Shown: piece by piece, positions 10,933 through 21,789 of the stretch | Layout: each line of letters starts with the position of its first letter | Position numbering within the stretch: position 1 is the stretch's first letter | DNA from: Elgaria multicarinata webbii | Taxonomy: Eukaryota > Chordata > Lepidosauria > Squamata > Anguidae | Direction: 5' to 3' | Length of the DNA: 64,000 nucleotides | Assembly (NCBI RefSeq): GCF_023053635.1 | Contig: NC_086188.1 | Coordinates: 136,501 to 200,500, forward strand | Position numbers and translations under genes: made by a program | The notes under the pieces: model-generated | Database searches by the model: none | Seen by the model: only the letters and a program-made list of their open reading frames with translations | Told to the model about the DNA's origin: nothing

Positions 10933-13900
10933 TATAGCACCATCAATGTACATGGGGAGATGCTCCAGCCCCTGGATCATTTTAAACTATCCTTAAATGG
11001 AAATATTTTATGCAATTTAGGCGAGCCTCTGGACATTCCCCCTGTTCTTGGCAGCAGGGAATAATTAAAAATAATTCCTGAAATATAGGTTTATTTCTAG
11101 ATAAATTGACCAGTAGCCAATTCCCGTATGTAGACAGCCTCAAACATGTGTGCACACTGGTGAACGGACCCAGCTTTGCATGGGTTGGGATAGTCCTTAA
11201 TTTGATACTGCAAACCCTTAAATCAAACTTTGTCAGCTGTTAGAGCTGGAGACATTACCTGACTGACAGCATGCCTGGGGGCAGCCCTGTTCACGCCCCC
11301 CTTCCCCTGCCACCATGGCGAATCCCTATAGCTCTCTGAGGGAGGGGCCGGTCCATTCCATTCCCTGGAGAGGGGGTTGCCACACAGCAGGTAGGAGCCT
11401 TATAGCTCTGCCACTTGGCCTGCAAATCTCCCCAGGCTTCAAACTGTGTGGACTGCAAAGGCATGTGCTGGTCCGGGAAGCCTGCCCCTAGTGGCCAAAC
11501 AGGTGACTGTGCGCTTCAACCACATGGAAACATTGCAATTAATCAAGAGCTTTAGAAAACAAAATAAGCCTGAGGGGTGCACCCCCAGGGTCCCCTTAGG
11601 GTGCATGTTAGGTTTCGCATGTCTAGGTTTCATGATCTTGATGCTGTGGCCCTGACTGAGGGACGGACGGACGGACAGACACACATCTTCACTGGTTATT
11701 TATCTATCTATCTATATATATGAAAGATAAATTGCACGTTCTGTAATTTAATTGTGGCGGCCCTATCAGTTGCTTCTGTGGCTCCCTTCTCTCTCTCATG
11801 CTCTCTTGCAGCTTCAACAACAGCAAAACAGGCTGATGAAAATTAACCACGACCTCCGTCACAGAACCACGGTTGTGGAGGCACAAGGCAAAGCTTTGAT
11901 TGAGCAGAAAGTGGAGCTGGAGGCCTCCCTGCAGACCCAGGAGCAGGAGATGGCAGCACTGAGGGCTGAGCTGGGCAAACTCCGGGAGAAAGTGCAGGGG
12001 GAGCCTAGCCAAAACGGGGGAGGAGTTCAGGTAGGCGGAACCTCCAGACCTCGCGGTTCCGTTTTGTGTATTGGCCACTGCGTTCAGGTGCCCTCCTTCC
12101 CCCAAGGACCTCAAGGTGGTCTGCTTCGCTCTCTCCCCCCACAACTCATTTTGTCTTCACAACAACCCTGTGAGGTAGGTTAGGCTGAGAGCGCGTTGGG
12201 TGGTCCGGGACTCAGACAATGTCAGGAAGAGAACGAGCATGCTGAGCACCGCAACAAGCAAGGGACATTTCGATTGGTCCCTCACCCTAAAGAAGCCTCT
12301 CTGTCTGGGCACAAAGTTAGTCTTGAGGGGGCGTCCTGATTTTCCTGCATTGAGCAGGGGGTTGGACTCGATGGCCTTGTAGGCCCCTTCCAACTCTGCC
12401 GTTCTATGATTCTATGATGGAGGGACCGAGCGGTACATCCCCAGAGGCACCAGGCAGCCGGTACATCTCTGGTTCTGTAATAGGTTTGCAAAAAAAGGCA
12501 GAGGAAGCAGCAGGAAAACACGGGAGGGTTGTGAAGGGGGGGAAGACAGTGGGACACCCCCCCCCAAAAAAAAGTTTTTGAATGAGATAGCGGTAATGGC
12601 ACCGTAAAAGCCAGGACCGGAAGCACCCCTGGGTTTCACCCACATCCCGTGTGGCTGAAATAGCGTCTCCATTCCCTCTCTTGCTACGAGGGTGCTCACT
12701 CGGAAATTGCAAGAAATAAATAAAAACTAAAAGAGGATACCTGTTTGCATGAAATGTGCATAAGCGGATTTATATGTATACATGCACATTTACAAATTAT
12801 TCTTCTAACTGAGATGGGAACGTAGTACATCTCCCCTTCATGTGAGAGTGCCGTGGGCCCACCTGCCGTCCAGGTGGTGTTGATGGCAACGTCGAGGCCC
12901 GTTAGCTCTTCCTCGGGATGGTTCTTCTCTTTTCAAATCACACGTGGACCGGATACCGCTTGAAACAGGGGACCCCTCAAAGCAGAGGACCGTCCTCTGG
13001 CAGCTCTTCAAACGGGAGGGGGGGCTGTCCTCTGTTAAACAGGACATCTAGCCACCCAACACAACCACCTTCATTTTTGCGGGGTACAATTCCTTCTACT
13101 TCTTATCTCTTTAAGATCTGAAGTCTAGCCTAACCTTGAGATGCAGGGTGGCTGGGTAATTTCTCCCGAGTGAATGGACCTGGCTGTGCACGGGTTGCAG
13201 CCTGGCTTTGAAAAGGCCAAGCCTCCAAGCCCAGCGACGCAGCTGCCAGAACTGGGCAAGCGGGCCCTGCCCCCTCTCAGCGAAGCCACGGCCGGCCGTC
13301 AGCCCCCCAGGCGGCAGGGCCCCTGCCCAGCTGCCCCTGAGGGAGGGGCCTGCCCAATCCACTTCCGGGCCCACCGTTCTGCCATCGCCCAGGCTGCAGG
13401 CATCAGGGACTGCAAAGCAACGCCGTGCTTAGGGCAGCCGGCCCTTGTGGCTGAAGATGTTTAGCCGGTGCCGACCCCACGGACACCTCAAAATTCACAC
13501 ATGCATTTTAAAAATGAAATCATCCTGAGGTGATTCACACACCCCTTCCTATGCACGCCAAGACATAGGAGGTTTCTGGGCTACGGAGTGGGCGGGGCCC
13601 GTGCGAAGTGAGAGCCAGGCAAAAAGGTTCACGGGCAGCTCCGTTTGTTCCTCCAGGCAGACGAAACAAGAAACGATGACTACGTCTCAGAATCGGAGAA
13701 GGCGGCCATGGATTCGAAAGACCCCAACCGCCCCAGATTTACGTTGCAAGAACTACGGGACGTTTTGCATGAGAGAAACGAGCTGAAGTCTAAAGTCTTT
13801 TTGCTGCAGGAGGAACTTCTCTATTACAAGAGGTGTGCGGTGGCGGTGGCTTCCCGTTTCTATCCTGGGCAGGGTTAAGCAGGCCAAAGTGGCTTGGATT

Positions 13901-16900
13901 TTTTTTGGGGGGGGGGCTTTCCAGGGATGATGGGACTTGTAGTCCAAAACCTGTGGAGGGCAAAAGGTTGGGCAAGGCTACCTTAAAACAGGTTTGTGCG
14001 TAGCTGCTCCACTTCCCACCCACCCTGAGGCTGAGCTCATGGCAAAGACCAGCTGCGACCTGACCGTCTGCTCCTGCACTGTGTTGCCCGGTTGCCTTTT
14101 GCCACGCTGGCCGTGCCTTTCGTTTATAACCTTTCTGGGCCTTCTTTCAGGGCAGAAGCCCTCCCAAGGTGGCATGCAGAACGAAACACATAAAACCAAT
14201 AAAATGCAATAAAAGCAGTGAGAACACAATAAAAACAGCAATAAAACCAACCACAAAAGCAGCAATGAAAGGAGCCCAAGTAAAATAATCCGTTTTCACG
14301 GCCTGCTTAAAAGCCTGCAGTGATGGGAGGGGGGGGACCCAACTTCTGCTGTTCTCAATACTTTCCAGCGGAGGACTCCTCTCTTTCCATTCTGTGTGAT
14401 GTGTGTTTGTGTGAGTGAGAGACGGTCACCCTCTAAGGCAAAGGTGCAAAGCCTTGCTCAGCCCGAGGGCCGCATTCCATTCGGGAGAAGTTCTCAGGGG
14501 GCCGCATTTCAGGGGTGGGCAAGGGCAAAAGGGGCAGGGCTAAACCTACCCGCCTCTTTCAGTCCAAAGCTCTGACTGCCAGGAACGACCGAGAGGCATT
14601 TCGGCCTTTTAGAACTGGGGGGGAGGGGGGACTGCACAAGAGCCTCGAAGCCACCAGACAAGGAGGGCTTGGGGGTGGGGGGCAGAGCTGCTAGTTTTTG
14701 TTAGTTTTGTTCTCCTGGTCAGTGGGTGCAACTCCATGCAGGTTTAGACAGGGAGCAGGGCCTTTGGCTCCTAGCTGGATGCCCCCAGCCAGCACAGGCT
14801 TCTGCGGGACCCTTTCCCCCAGTCGAAGCATGCGTAACATTGCGTGTTAAGAGATCCTGGTGTGCAGCATGTCCCGTGTGTTATCTTCTGGGTTTTTAAA
14901 AATTTTCTTTCTTGTTTTTTTCAAGTGATGAGGCTGATGAAGAAACTCAGTCCTCCCAATCCACCACCGTGACGACCTCGAGGCCCTCAGCTCAGCCGGA
15001 GTCAGGAATCAAGCGGCTGTAAGTCAGAGCTTCTTTCAAGCGTGTTTCGCGGACCGCGCAGTTCTTCCCCAGGTGCCAAGGCTTGCTGGGAAGCAAGAAA
15101 CACTGGCGGGCCCTGGTGCTCAGCACCCGCTCGTGTACCTGCTTCACCTGAGCCCACCATGGCCACAAGAGCCGCCACTTCAGCATGGCATTTCATCCCT
15201 CCCAGCGCATCTTCACTGTCTCTTTCCCATTTCAGTGGCTACCAAGTTCCATTTTACTCTGTTAATCCAGGTTTTGCAGAATATTTTTCCTTGAGCTACT
15301 TACCTTCTTGATGTGCAAGGATTTGGGGGTTACCTTTCCTTCAAATAACTACAGGGGTCCAGCCATTTTAGGGGGCAGGCAGAGGGGACAAACTCAGCTG
15401 GGGTGGAGGGGTGGGGAGCTCCATTCCCCTCCCCACTCCCCCCCAGTTCGTTGCCAACAAGAGACTAGCATGGCTTGGAGACGGCTGAGCCATCCCCAAG
15501 GAAGAAACCGAATTTAAAAATGCCTGTCCTGTGGCGGGATTTGTGCTTTGTCTGGTTTTGACAAGGCCAGCCCCTGCTCTGCCTAGTTTTCTGCCCAGAG
15601 CAGAGAAGCGGCCTTTTGTTTTGAGGGTTGTTGGGTCTCTCTTGTTTGTCGCTGGCTTGATGACTGTGCTGTCCGTAAAGTGGAAGGAGACAAATGCCTC
15701 CGTGTGCGCGTGTGTGACGCGCGCCGTTGCTCAGTGTAACCCAGCCAGCCAGCCAGCCTGAGCGACTGCAGGCCACCCGTGGTGAAGAAGAGCCGCATGC
15801 GCTGTGTTCGACTCTAAGAATAGCCGTGCCCAAGGGCAGTGCTGGCAGGAATGTCTCCGGAGAGGCACGAAGGTCAGAAGCAGCGACAGCAGCAACATAG
15901 CTGCTGGGATCTCAGCTGTGTCCTTCATTGACAGCAAGACAAAAGGTGGCGCTGCCTATAGCTCCTGTTCAGGGTGCTCCATTCCATTTGCCCTTGCCGC
16001 CCCCTCCCTCCCCCAATTCCACCTTGGCAGGCAGAGAGCCAGTGGGGCCCCTGCAGCAGCCGCTGCTTCCCCCCCTTCCCCTGCCGCCATCTGGGCCAGA
16101 GCAACAGGCAGGGGGGAGAGCAGGTGGCAGTGGGGAAGAGGAGGAGGAGTGGGGGGGCACGTCTGGGGGGCGCTGGCCAGTGGGGCCTTGCTGGGCCGTG
16201 GCTCTTGGCAGCGACCCGCCCCGCCCGGACCATTCCAGTGTCTTGATCCAGCAGGGTGGTTCCGATGCTCACAGGCTGGGGGTGGGGGCAAAGCTCTGTC
16301 CCTGCCTCACCCTTTCCGTAGCGTTGGCCTGGGTGCAATCCTGCCCCTGAGCTGGCGGCCGGACCTCCCTCCGTTTGCTCTGCTGCTCTTCGTGCATTTG
16401 CACGCCTTGCCTTTCTTAAGCCTCTCATCTCTTTTCTGTCTGTACTTTCCCAACCAGGATGTTTACCGCCATCATGCCCATGGTGGCTGCCGGATTGATC
16501 CCGGATGATCCCACATTGCAGCCAATAAGAAGACTTATGTCCCTTGTAGGAACTTTTGTTTTTTAATTGGTTGCTGTGGAGTTCTCGTTCCCCTCTTTTG
16601 TGCATGAGATGTTGTCCTTCCTCACTTTAACCCTGGTTGTATTCTCATTGGCTGACTGTGGGATCATGAACCTCCCCTTAAGCAAAAAGATGGCCAATCA
16701 GAATGCTCCCCTGCTGCATGACTGTGTACCTGCTTATACGTCAGGGACGCCTGTTTCATTTTGGCTAAACTGGGCATCCTGCGGGCCATAAATCCCAGTG
16801 AAGGGTTTTCTGAACAAATACTTGAGGTCAGTGGGTTCTAGCGAAGGCTGGAGCCCAAATCCACTGCCCAGGTGACCCCACCCCTTTCTCCAGGCCATGC

Positions 16901-18438
16901 CTCCTTTGCCCCAAACACCGATTGTTGGAAGGTTTCCCAACTTTTGCATGCTCTCCGGTTCTCTGAAGGCTTAGCTACCAGTAGTAAGAACTTTGAGCTG
17001 CAATAGGCTGGTATTCTGGCCCCACCCACCACTGGGATGTGGCCCCTGGGAGTTCCTCCAAAATGGAACTTGGCCTTGGTTTGAAAGAGGTTCAAAGCCT
17101 CTGGCTCAAACGGTATGTGACACTCAGCACACACCTTCTGTCTGTCTGGTCTTACTAGCCCACAGCCGGAAGGTCCCTGGCCTGCCCGGTTACAATCTGC
17201 AGGCCTTTCTAGCCCTGACATCTTGTGGCCTTTACGAAACTGGTACCACTTTGAAACATGATATGATTCAGCCTTTTCCTTTAGTAGTTAGAATGTGTTT
17301 AAACATTCCATGACATCAGTGGTGTTCTACCAGGGATGGAAGGCTCTGTGGGCCTGTCAGACAGACAAGAACCTGTGGATTAGCCTATTATATATCAGCA
17401 AATTAATCACTAATGGGACTTAATGCTTAATGATGCTTTTGGATGCCTACCTACTGACAGATTGTGGCAGATTAGGTTAATAGCTGTATGGCTATTAACC
17501 ATAAAGCCGACATTGTCCAAACTCAAGGTGACTGTGTAGTTATTTGTGTGCAGGAGTTTTGGACTTATGCTTATCAAGGGGACAACCCCTTCCTCTCTAT
17601 CTGCTGTATAACAAACTCATTTTGAAAATGTGGGAATTAAGGTTGTATTTCTCCCCCGCCCCAGAGGACCAATACTGGGTCTGATTGGCATCAGAGGCCC
17701 TCGGTAAAACAGGTACCTTTGCGCAACCTCTGCAGTCATCCCCACAAATCAGGTCACCAATGGGAAACTGAGGCTGGAAGAGACCCAACTTGCCCAAGGC
17801 TATTGACCGAGTCGAAGGATGAGTTGGCAATTTGAACCTTGGATCTGTGCCAACCACAAAACCTGCTTAGAGCCAACCCCTCTGAAAAACCCCTTGTTTT
17901 GAAAGAGGCAGGTTTTGGCCATGTCTTCCTGAGTGTTAGCCTACCTGGCTGCTCACTTTTGTTTCGCTTTGCAGAACAGAGAGCACTATGTTGTGAGGCC
18001 AGAACCACCGACACGTCATGTTAGAACAGCCATCCCCGCCCTCCAGGCGTTTGGGGCTTCAACTCCCATCAGCCCCAGCCAGGGGTGAGGAATGCTGGGG
18101 ATTGTAGTCCAGGGTGTCTCAAGGGAGAGCCCATTGGGAAAGAGGGTCTCCACTGTTGGAATTTGGCCACGCTGTAAGATCCTGACATCTTACTCAGCAC
18201 CGCAAAGATCTTCAAATCCATCCTTCCTCTCAGCTGCAAGGTCGTAACCTCTTTGGTGTTTTCTTTGCTTTTCTCCTCCTCCCCTTTCGGAAGGTTTAGC
18301 TTCTTCTCCCGCGACAAGAAGCGGACGCAAGCAACCCACAGAACCGCCTCCTTCCAGGGCTCTTTTGGTGAATGGGCCGACTCCCACAAAGGCGACGCGT
18401 ACACTGAACAAGGCCTGGAGGCCCTGCAGCACCTCTGA
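4323..18438 (+). CDS. RILPL1: RILPL1, Rab-interacting lysosomal protein-like 1 (7 coding exons)
   Basis: Coding exons are 4323-4646, 7892-8042, 10246-10364, 11812-12030, 13657-13832, 14926-15018 and 18294-18438. They join in frame to 408 residues, against 403 in human. Order of parts: Gly/Ala-rich N-terminus, RH1 domain (about 20-108, with MDVYDMASLVGQEFERL), a central coiled coil (109-271), RH2 domain (about 291-329, with DPNRPRFTLQELRDVL) and a conserved tail ending EALQHL. The family RH2 domain binds Rab8/Rab10 phosphorylated by LRRK2, and the protein acts at centrosome, cilium and lysosome. The ATG at 4323 was chosen for its strong context (gccATGG). Oddities are a GC-AG intron 2, a tandem NAG acceptor at exon 3 and a GCG run that encodes polyalanine. 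The gene is convergent with SNRNP35. Confidence 0.95.
4353..4376 (+). repeat. RILPL1: (GCG)8 polyalanine run in RILPL1 exon 1
   Basis: Eight perfect GCG codons encode Ala11-Ala18. A CGG run in the 5' UTR of human RILPL1 is the site of the expansion in oculopharyngodistal myopathy type 4. Here the run lies inside the chosen reading frame. Confidence 0.9.
4738..4850. repeat. Family H repeat followed by SINE fragment
   Basis: Arms GGCGTTTGGGACTACGGCC and CTGCCTGGGGATGGTGGGGG, then 'ctaaccactgcaccaccgggctc', which reads like the reverse complement of a tRNA-derived SINE head. Confidence 0.5.
5755..5945 (-). mobile_element. Sauria-type SINE, minus strand, degraded
   Basis: Read on the minus strand it gives a tRNA-like head, a B-box-like GACCCAGACTCAAATCC and the family 'ctgagcctacatcacagg' block. 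It runs out in 'ggtgggataggaatacaat'. The order fits the copies at 961 and 23605. Confidence 0.55.
5947..6015. repeat. Family H repeat
   Basis: Outer tails CTTTCCCAACCTG and CAGGTTGGGGAAGG are inverted repeats. Inside lie GGGAGCTGTAGTGCAGCACA and CATCTGGAGGG. Confidence 0.65.
6558..6652. repeat. Interspersed repeat, 'acttactcccaggtaa' family
   Basis: A self-complementary design: GTGCCATCCTATATGTGTCT near the left end, GGGCTTACTCCCAGGTAAAT centrally and GCACATAGGATTGCAGGC at the right. Related copies are at 25962, 36560 and 49360. Confidence 0.6.
7892..8042 (+). CDS. RILPL1: RILPL1 coding exon 2
   Basis: Encodes residues 109-158 plus one base, with ELVEDVWRGEAQDLLTQIAQ and LQEENKQLMTNLSHKGE, the first coiled-coil segment. 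The exon ends GAAG and the intron opens with GCGAGT, a GC donor. The nearest downstream GT (GA|GTTGGG) would break the frame with exon 3. Confidence 0.9.
8043..10245 (+). other. RILPL1: RILPL1 intron 2 (GC-AG)
   Basis: The boundaries are AAG|GCGAGT and TATAGCAG|GA. Inside are an A-rich LINE-like tail (about 9170-9310), half an H-family copy (9356-9392) and a (GA)n run (9981-10012). No gene is recognised. Confidence 0.6.
9981..10012 (+). repeat. (GA)n microsatellite
   Basis: Sixteen perfect GA units, 32 bases, in RILPL1 intron 2. Confidence 0.95.
10246..10364 (+). CDS. RILPL1: RILPL1 coding exon 3
   Basis: Encodes residues 160-198 (MSERERQVMKKLKEVVDKQR then DEIRAKDRELGLKNEDVEA), coiled coil. 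The acceptor is the tandem TAGCAG. Use of the upstream AG would start the exon at 10243 and insert one Ala. The donor is GCA|GTAAGT, phase 0. Confidence 0.92.
10440..10850 (+). repeat. Interspersed repeat A (long copy)
   Basis: Aligns block by block with the copy at 38265-38690: 'acccacaagca', CATGTTCCCCAGCAACTGGT, 'ccatcaggact', 'cccccttttagagccatcca', 'tgtgaagaaggactt' and 'cctgaatctcccaccca'. Both lie on the plus strand. Reversed fragments occur at 20460, 27530, 50305 and 52690. This is a common reptile repeat that I cannot name with confidence. Confidence 0.7.
10881..10965 (+). repeat. (TTTA)n run with LINE-like tail
   Basis: About twelve TTTA units followed by TATAGCACCATCAATGTACA, a tail that I associate with a retroposed element. 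Confidence 0.7.
11150..11720 (+). repeat. Diverged repeat, pair with 13165-13520
   Basis: Shares ordered blocks with the next intron: a 'gaacggaccc.gct.tgca.gggttg' start, 'ctgagggaggggcc', 'ccattcc', 'gactgcaaagg' and 'ccctagtggc' against 'cccttgtggc'. It ends with a (GGAC)n block at 11661 and (TATC)n at 11699. Confidence 0.45.
11812..12030 (+). CDS. RILPL1: RILPL1 coding exon 4
   Basis: Encodes residues 199-271, the second coiled coil: LQQQQNRLMKINHDLRHRTT, VVEAQGKALIEQKVELEAS, ELGKLREKVQ, ending QNGGGVQ. Acceptor GCAG|CTT, donor CAG|GTAGGC, phase 0 on both sides. Exons 2-4 have no counterpart in RILPL2. Confidence 0.93.
12031..13656 (+). other. RILPL1: RILPL1 intron 4
   Basis: Contains a short minus-strand SINE fragment (12140-12205), a CR1 3' end (12350-12420) and the second copy of the diverged repeat (13165-13520). 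No gene is recognised. Confidence 0.6.
12350..12420 (+). mobile_element. CR1 LINE 3' end
   Basis: Reads GAGCAGGGGGTTGGACTCGA, 'tggccttgtaggccccttccaactctgc' and then the CR1 terminal octamer repeat ATTCTATG twice. This is a 5'-truncated copy, as is usual for CR1. Confidence 0.8.
13657..13832 (+). CDS. RILPL1: RILPL1 coding exon 5 (RH2 domain)
   Basis: Encodes residues 272-329 plus two bases: an acidic lead-in, then SKDPNRPRFTLQELRDVLHE and RNELKSKVFLLQEELLYYK, the RH2 two-helix Rab-binding hairpin. Acceptor CCAG|GCA, donor AAGAG|GTGTGC, phase 2. It corresponds to exon 2 of RILPL2. Confidence 0.94.
13833..14925 (+). other. RILPL1: RILPL1 intron 5
   Basis: Holds an H-family half copy (13920-13980), an A-rich LINE-like tail (14180-14290) and a possible DNA-transposon fragment (14440-14540, with 'gagggccgcattcca' and 'gggggccgcattt'). 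No gene is seen. Confidence 0.55.
13920..13980. repeat. Family H repeat, half copy
   Basis: GGATGATGGGACTTGTAGTC, then CTGTGGAGGG and the outer tail AAGGTTGGGCAAGGCT. Confidence 0.65.
14926..15018 (+). CDS. RILPL1: RILPL1 coding exon 6
   Basis: Encodes residues 331-360. A low-complexity acidic and Ser/Thr linker (DEADEETQSSQSTTVTTSR) runs into PESGIKRL. Acceptor TCAAG|T, donor CGGCT|GTAAGT, phase 2 on both sides. It is the counterpart of RILPL2 exon 3. Confidence 0.9.
17755..17870 (-). mobile_element. SINE fragment, minus strand
   Basis: Reads 'gggaaactgaggctggaagag', 'cttgcccaaggctat', then GGCAATTTGAACCTTGGATC, the reverse complement of the tRNA-derived SINE body with its B-box-like end. 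Confidence 0.5.
18026..18117. repeat. Family H repeat, near-complete
   Basis: Left arm CCCTCCAGGCGTTTGGGGCT then AACTCCCATCAGCCCCAGCC. Right arm GGAATGCTGGGGATTGTAGT then CCAGGGTGTC. Confidence 0.7.
18294..18438 (+). CDS. RILPL1: RILPL1 coding exon 7 (terminal)
   Basis: Encodes the end of the protein: L-FSFFSRDKKRTQATHRTAS, then GSFGEWADSHKGDAYTEQ and EALQHL, stop TGA at 18436-18438. The final residues match the mammalian C-terminus. Acceptor GGAAG|GTTT. Confidence 0.94.
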
Positions 18439-20136
18439 ACGGGACCCACCGGGGCTTCGGTTGCTATGGCCATGGCACGCCAACTCGCGGAGGGACTTGT
18501 GTGGTGAACTGTGCGCCCCCCGGGGCCCCTCGATTGGCTTGGGGGCCGTGGCTTCGGACACATCTCCCACGAATGATTCCTCAGTGCTGACTTCTGGCGC
18601 CTGCCCTCCGAAAGCAAGGTCCGGGCCTCTGTAGGAAGGGCTTTGTCAGGTTCGCTAGGCCTCTAGTTGCATTAACAGGCCTCTGGGTTGTTTTGACCGC
18701 AGCATTAACGCCCTTAACAAAGGCGCCGTTTAAGCAGAAAAAGAAAGAAAAGGCCTGTGCTGTTACTAAAGCTTTACCCTTGTGTTCCTTTTGTGTCTTT
18801 GAATCGTCTCCTCGCCCAGGGTGTTGGAGCAGGGCCCTTCTTGATAACTATTACTAAGTTTCTTCTTCCTCGAGCCGCTGTTTCAGACGGGAAGCACCTG
18901 GCCTCGGCTGTCGTGCCAGAAGGCAGGTCCTGTGTGCAGCACCACTGGCACTGTGCTGTTGCAGAAGGAACCCGTTTTGGAAACACGGCTCACATGAGAG
19001 GCGTAGAACTGGATCATCCTCCAAATGGATCAGGACGGTGTATTTTCAGTTTGTTATTTATAGTGCCTCAAACATGATGTACGAGGAGGCTGTGCCTTGA
19101 ATTTTGCTTCGAACTCTCTGACGATATTAATGGAAACTAAACGGCAGAAATCTTCCTTTTCCCTCCCTGTCTCTTTGAGGAAGGATGTCGGCATTTCCCC
19201 CTTCAGAGCTTTGGGGACAGAAGTCGGTCAGCGTTTCAGCACATTTCTTTCATCTTCCAGCTTGGGACCTAAATAGGTCATTGAAGCCTTGTTCTCCCTA
19301 ATGGGACAGCTGAAATCGAGAAAGTGGCAGAGTGGAATAGGAGGCACTGAAAACAAGTTCCCGGACTGAGCATGTGTTCAGCGGCACCGGCTTCTGCAAA
19401 TCTACACGCAGCTCCCGGAGCAACTCTCTTGCACCCGCTCTGGCTGGTGAACCCCGTGGTTCTGGGGCTATGCAACCCCCACCCCCGGTCCACTCAATGA
19501 GTTTGTGTGGAGGGGAGCTGGAGCGCAGGCCTGGGCTCCCATGCCGACGGGGGTTGTGGGCCGTGCCACTCAGACCGCAACATCCTGCAGCGCATGCTCC
19601 CTCTCCCAGAACGGATCTTGACCGGGGCATTCACTCCCCCTCCCCTTTCAACTGACATTCAACACCCTGTTTTTAGGTTTGGGTTTTATTTGGATGGGAC
19701 TTCTGCAAAACTCCGGGGGGTGGGGGGGGAGCATGCCGGTAGCACCCTTTCGTTTCTCAGCAGACCTCGGTTCAGCTCCCTCTCTATCCGCACTCACCAC
19801 CGTAGTTCACTATTAGGAGGAGTGGCGGCTGATGTGCTCAGAGCTCCTCTCTTCTGGTGGGAGGAGCTGGATCGGTCTGGATTCCTTGGCTGAAGCAGCA
19901 GTCACCACGCTGGGCTCCATGGAAGTGCAGCCACCAGAGGGGGTGGCCAGTGGCCACCGTCCTGCTTCCCCTGCATCCATTCAATGAAGGCGGCCTGATG
20001 AGAAGGTCCTTATAATGCAGCAGCTGCCAAGAGCATGAGCTGGGAAGCCCCCCCTATTCAACACCCCCCCCCCCTCAGCAGGGCGTCCCTTTCGGGGGCC
20101 TTTACCAAGCTGCTGTTCACTCACCCTCAGCTCAAC

Positions 20137-20142
20137 AATAAA
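20137..20142 (+). terminator. RILPL1: Candidate RILPL1 poly(A) signal
   Basis: AATAAA 1.7 kb after the stop codon, in unique-looking sequence. The alternative is AATAAA at 21784-21789. Confidence 0.35.
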
Positions 20143-21094
20143 GGGATAAATTCAGTAAAGATTACAAAATAAAAATATGGAAATGACAGTATAGGACCAT
20201 GGAAGTTTAGGATTTTTTTGCAGCAGTGGGTGCTGCTTTGCCCAGCACGTCTGAGCACCCCCTCTTCTATTGATCCCAAGTGCTCTAAGCCCAGGGGGAG
20301 GGGGGGAATCTCAGGCCCAGGAAACAATCCCCACCCTCAGTCCAGTGCCCCATGGAGCCCTGCTCCCCGCCCCCCTCAATCACTGGTTTCCCTGCTTTTG
20401 GGCAGTCCCCCCTTCCTTTCTTAAAAGTTTAGAATGAGTGGCAGTAACAGCTTTAAGCTACAATAGAGCTGTTTGGGAACTGGATAAACAGACGGGATGG
20501 ACCCTTGACCTGATCCAGCATCAGGGCTTTTTCTGTGTTCTTAAATGATATCCAGCACCACCAAGCTTCCCTGTAATGGGATTTGGCCCTTGGCTGGAAA
20601 AGGTTCGATGCTGCTGTTCTACACATGATCCTTAAGCTTAATAGTATCTGAACAAGAGTTGTGTTTTAGTTTATTCCAGGATCTTTTTCTTTTTTTAAAC
20701 TGAGCAAATCCTGTCCTAATAGCAGACGCCAGTTTGCTCTTCGGCTGACATAGCAGCCATCCCGGAATACTTTGAATTAAACATGCTGACATTATATTGA
20801 CTCTATTGGTCCTAAATCCATGTAAACCTCAGGATTCTGTTTTAATATGGTTCTGTTCAGCAGACTGCCAATGTCAGTTTCAGAGTTTTGGGCTGAGACG
20901 GCCCCAACTGGTACCTGACTGTCAGCCCTGTGGGAACGCTCAGACGCTTCTCCCACTCTTGGGGGACTTCCAACAAGGAGCCCCATCTCAGCGGTCCCCC
21001 AGCCAGTGCAGCCCAACAGCAATTTGCTCAGAAGGCTTTTGACTCACCTTTTGCTACAATTCAAAGAAGTAGACCTGGCCTGCATGTAACGACA

Positions 21095-21260
21095 GCCCAG
21101 AGAACGGGCTGAGTATGGTTTGTTGTAGAACTTTAGGTTGTCATTACGTGCAAACCCTGAACCATTAAAAAAACCATTTAACCATTAAAAAAGCCCCAAA
21201 AAGCCAGATGTGAACAACCAACAACAAACCATGGGTTCTCTTCCTGGGTCATTCCCAGGA
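21095..21260. repeat. Interspersed repeat D
   Basis: Contains TAGGTTGTCATTACGTGCAA, 'accaacaacaaaccatggg' and 'cctgggtcatt'. The copy at 59040-59280 carries TAGGTTGTCATTATGTGCAA, 'ccaataacaaaccata' and 'gcctgagttatt', so the two are the same family. Confidence 0.55.
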
Positions 21261-21512
21261 AGCTGAACTCACTCCCTGCTAGATGCCAAATTCTACATTA
21301 GTGTTGTGGGATCATGAATGCATTGGACTGATACGCAGCTCTGAAGTCATCCATGTGCCCTACGGCCACATCCGTGGCTGACTAACGTCCCAACGAAAAC
21401 ACAGTTTCCCTACCAGCAATCCCTAAAAGTAGCTTATACTTTAGCAACAGTTCTTATCATGTACCTGTCTGGAAAGGTCAAGCACAGGAACAGGCAATCA
21501 TACAGGTATTTT

Positions 21513-21598
21513 GGATTACAGTTCCTGTCAATCCCAGCCAATATGGCCAATGGTCAGGGTTTATGGGACTTGCAGTCCAAAATACCTGGAGGGCCCAG
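21513..21598. repeat. Family H repeat, near-complete
   Basis: GGATTACAGTTCCTGTCAAT, a central GGCCAATGGTC, then TTATGGGACTTGCAGTCCAA and ACCTGGAGGGCCC. Confidence 0.7.
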
Positions 21599-21783
21599 GG
21601 GTGCTTTCCCCTTGTTTAGCATATAGGCAAAGAAGCAGAATGCAGCAGTAGCATATGCAAAGGAGTGAATGGGTGTTTTTATTAAAAGTTCAGGGTGCCA
21701 TAAGGCAAAACGGCAATAAACAGGGTTTGTTTGGAGGGAATGGGTCGTGGGCTACGTCAACTGTAGATCTTTTTAATACTCTA

Positions 21784-21789
21784 AATAAA
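21784..21789 (+). terminator. RILPL1: Candidate distal RILPL1 poly(A) signal
   Basis: AATAAA in CTCTAAATAAAGTATTTCTG, the last hexamer before sequence that runs into the SNRNP35 tail side. Confidence 0.35.

Larger units (their letters stand above)
10365..11811 (+). other. RILPL1: RILPL1 intron 3
   Basis: Holds a long repeat-A copy (10440-10850), a (TTTA)n run with a 'agcaccatcaatgtacatgg' tail (10881-10965), and a repeat-derived block 11150-11720 that ends in GGAC and TATC short tandem units. No gene is seen. Confidence 0.6.
15019..18293 (+). other. RILPL1: RILPL1 intron 6
   Basis: A 3.3 kb intron. A minus-strand SINE lies at 17755-17870 and an H-family copy at 18026-18117. A GC-rich patch (16020-16260) with open frames on both strands has no recognisable protein. 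Nothing else is seen. Confidence 0.55.

Noticed and set aside
15920-16605. Overlapping GC-rich frames in RILPL1 intron 6
   Set aside because: Both strands give Pro/Gly-rich sequence without motifs, and there are no consistent splice sites.
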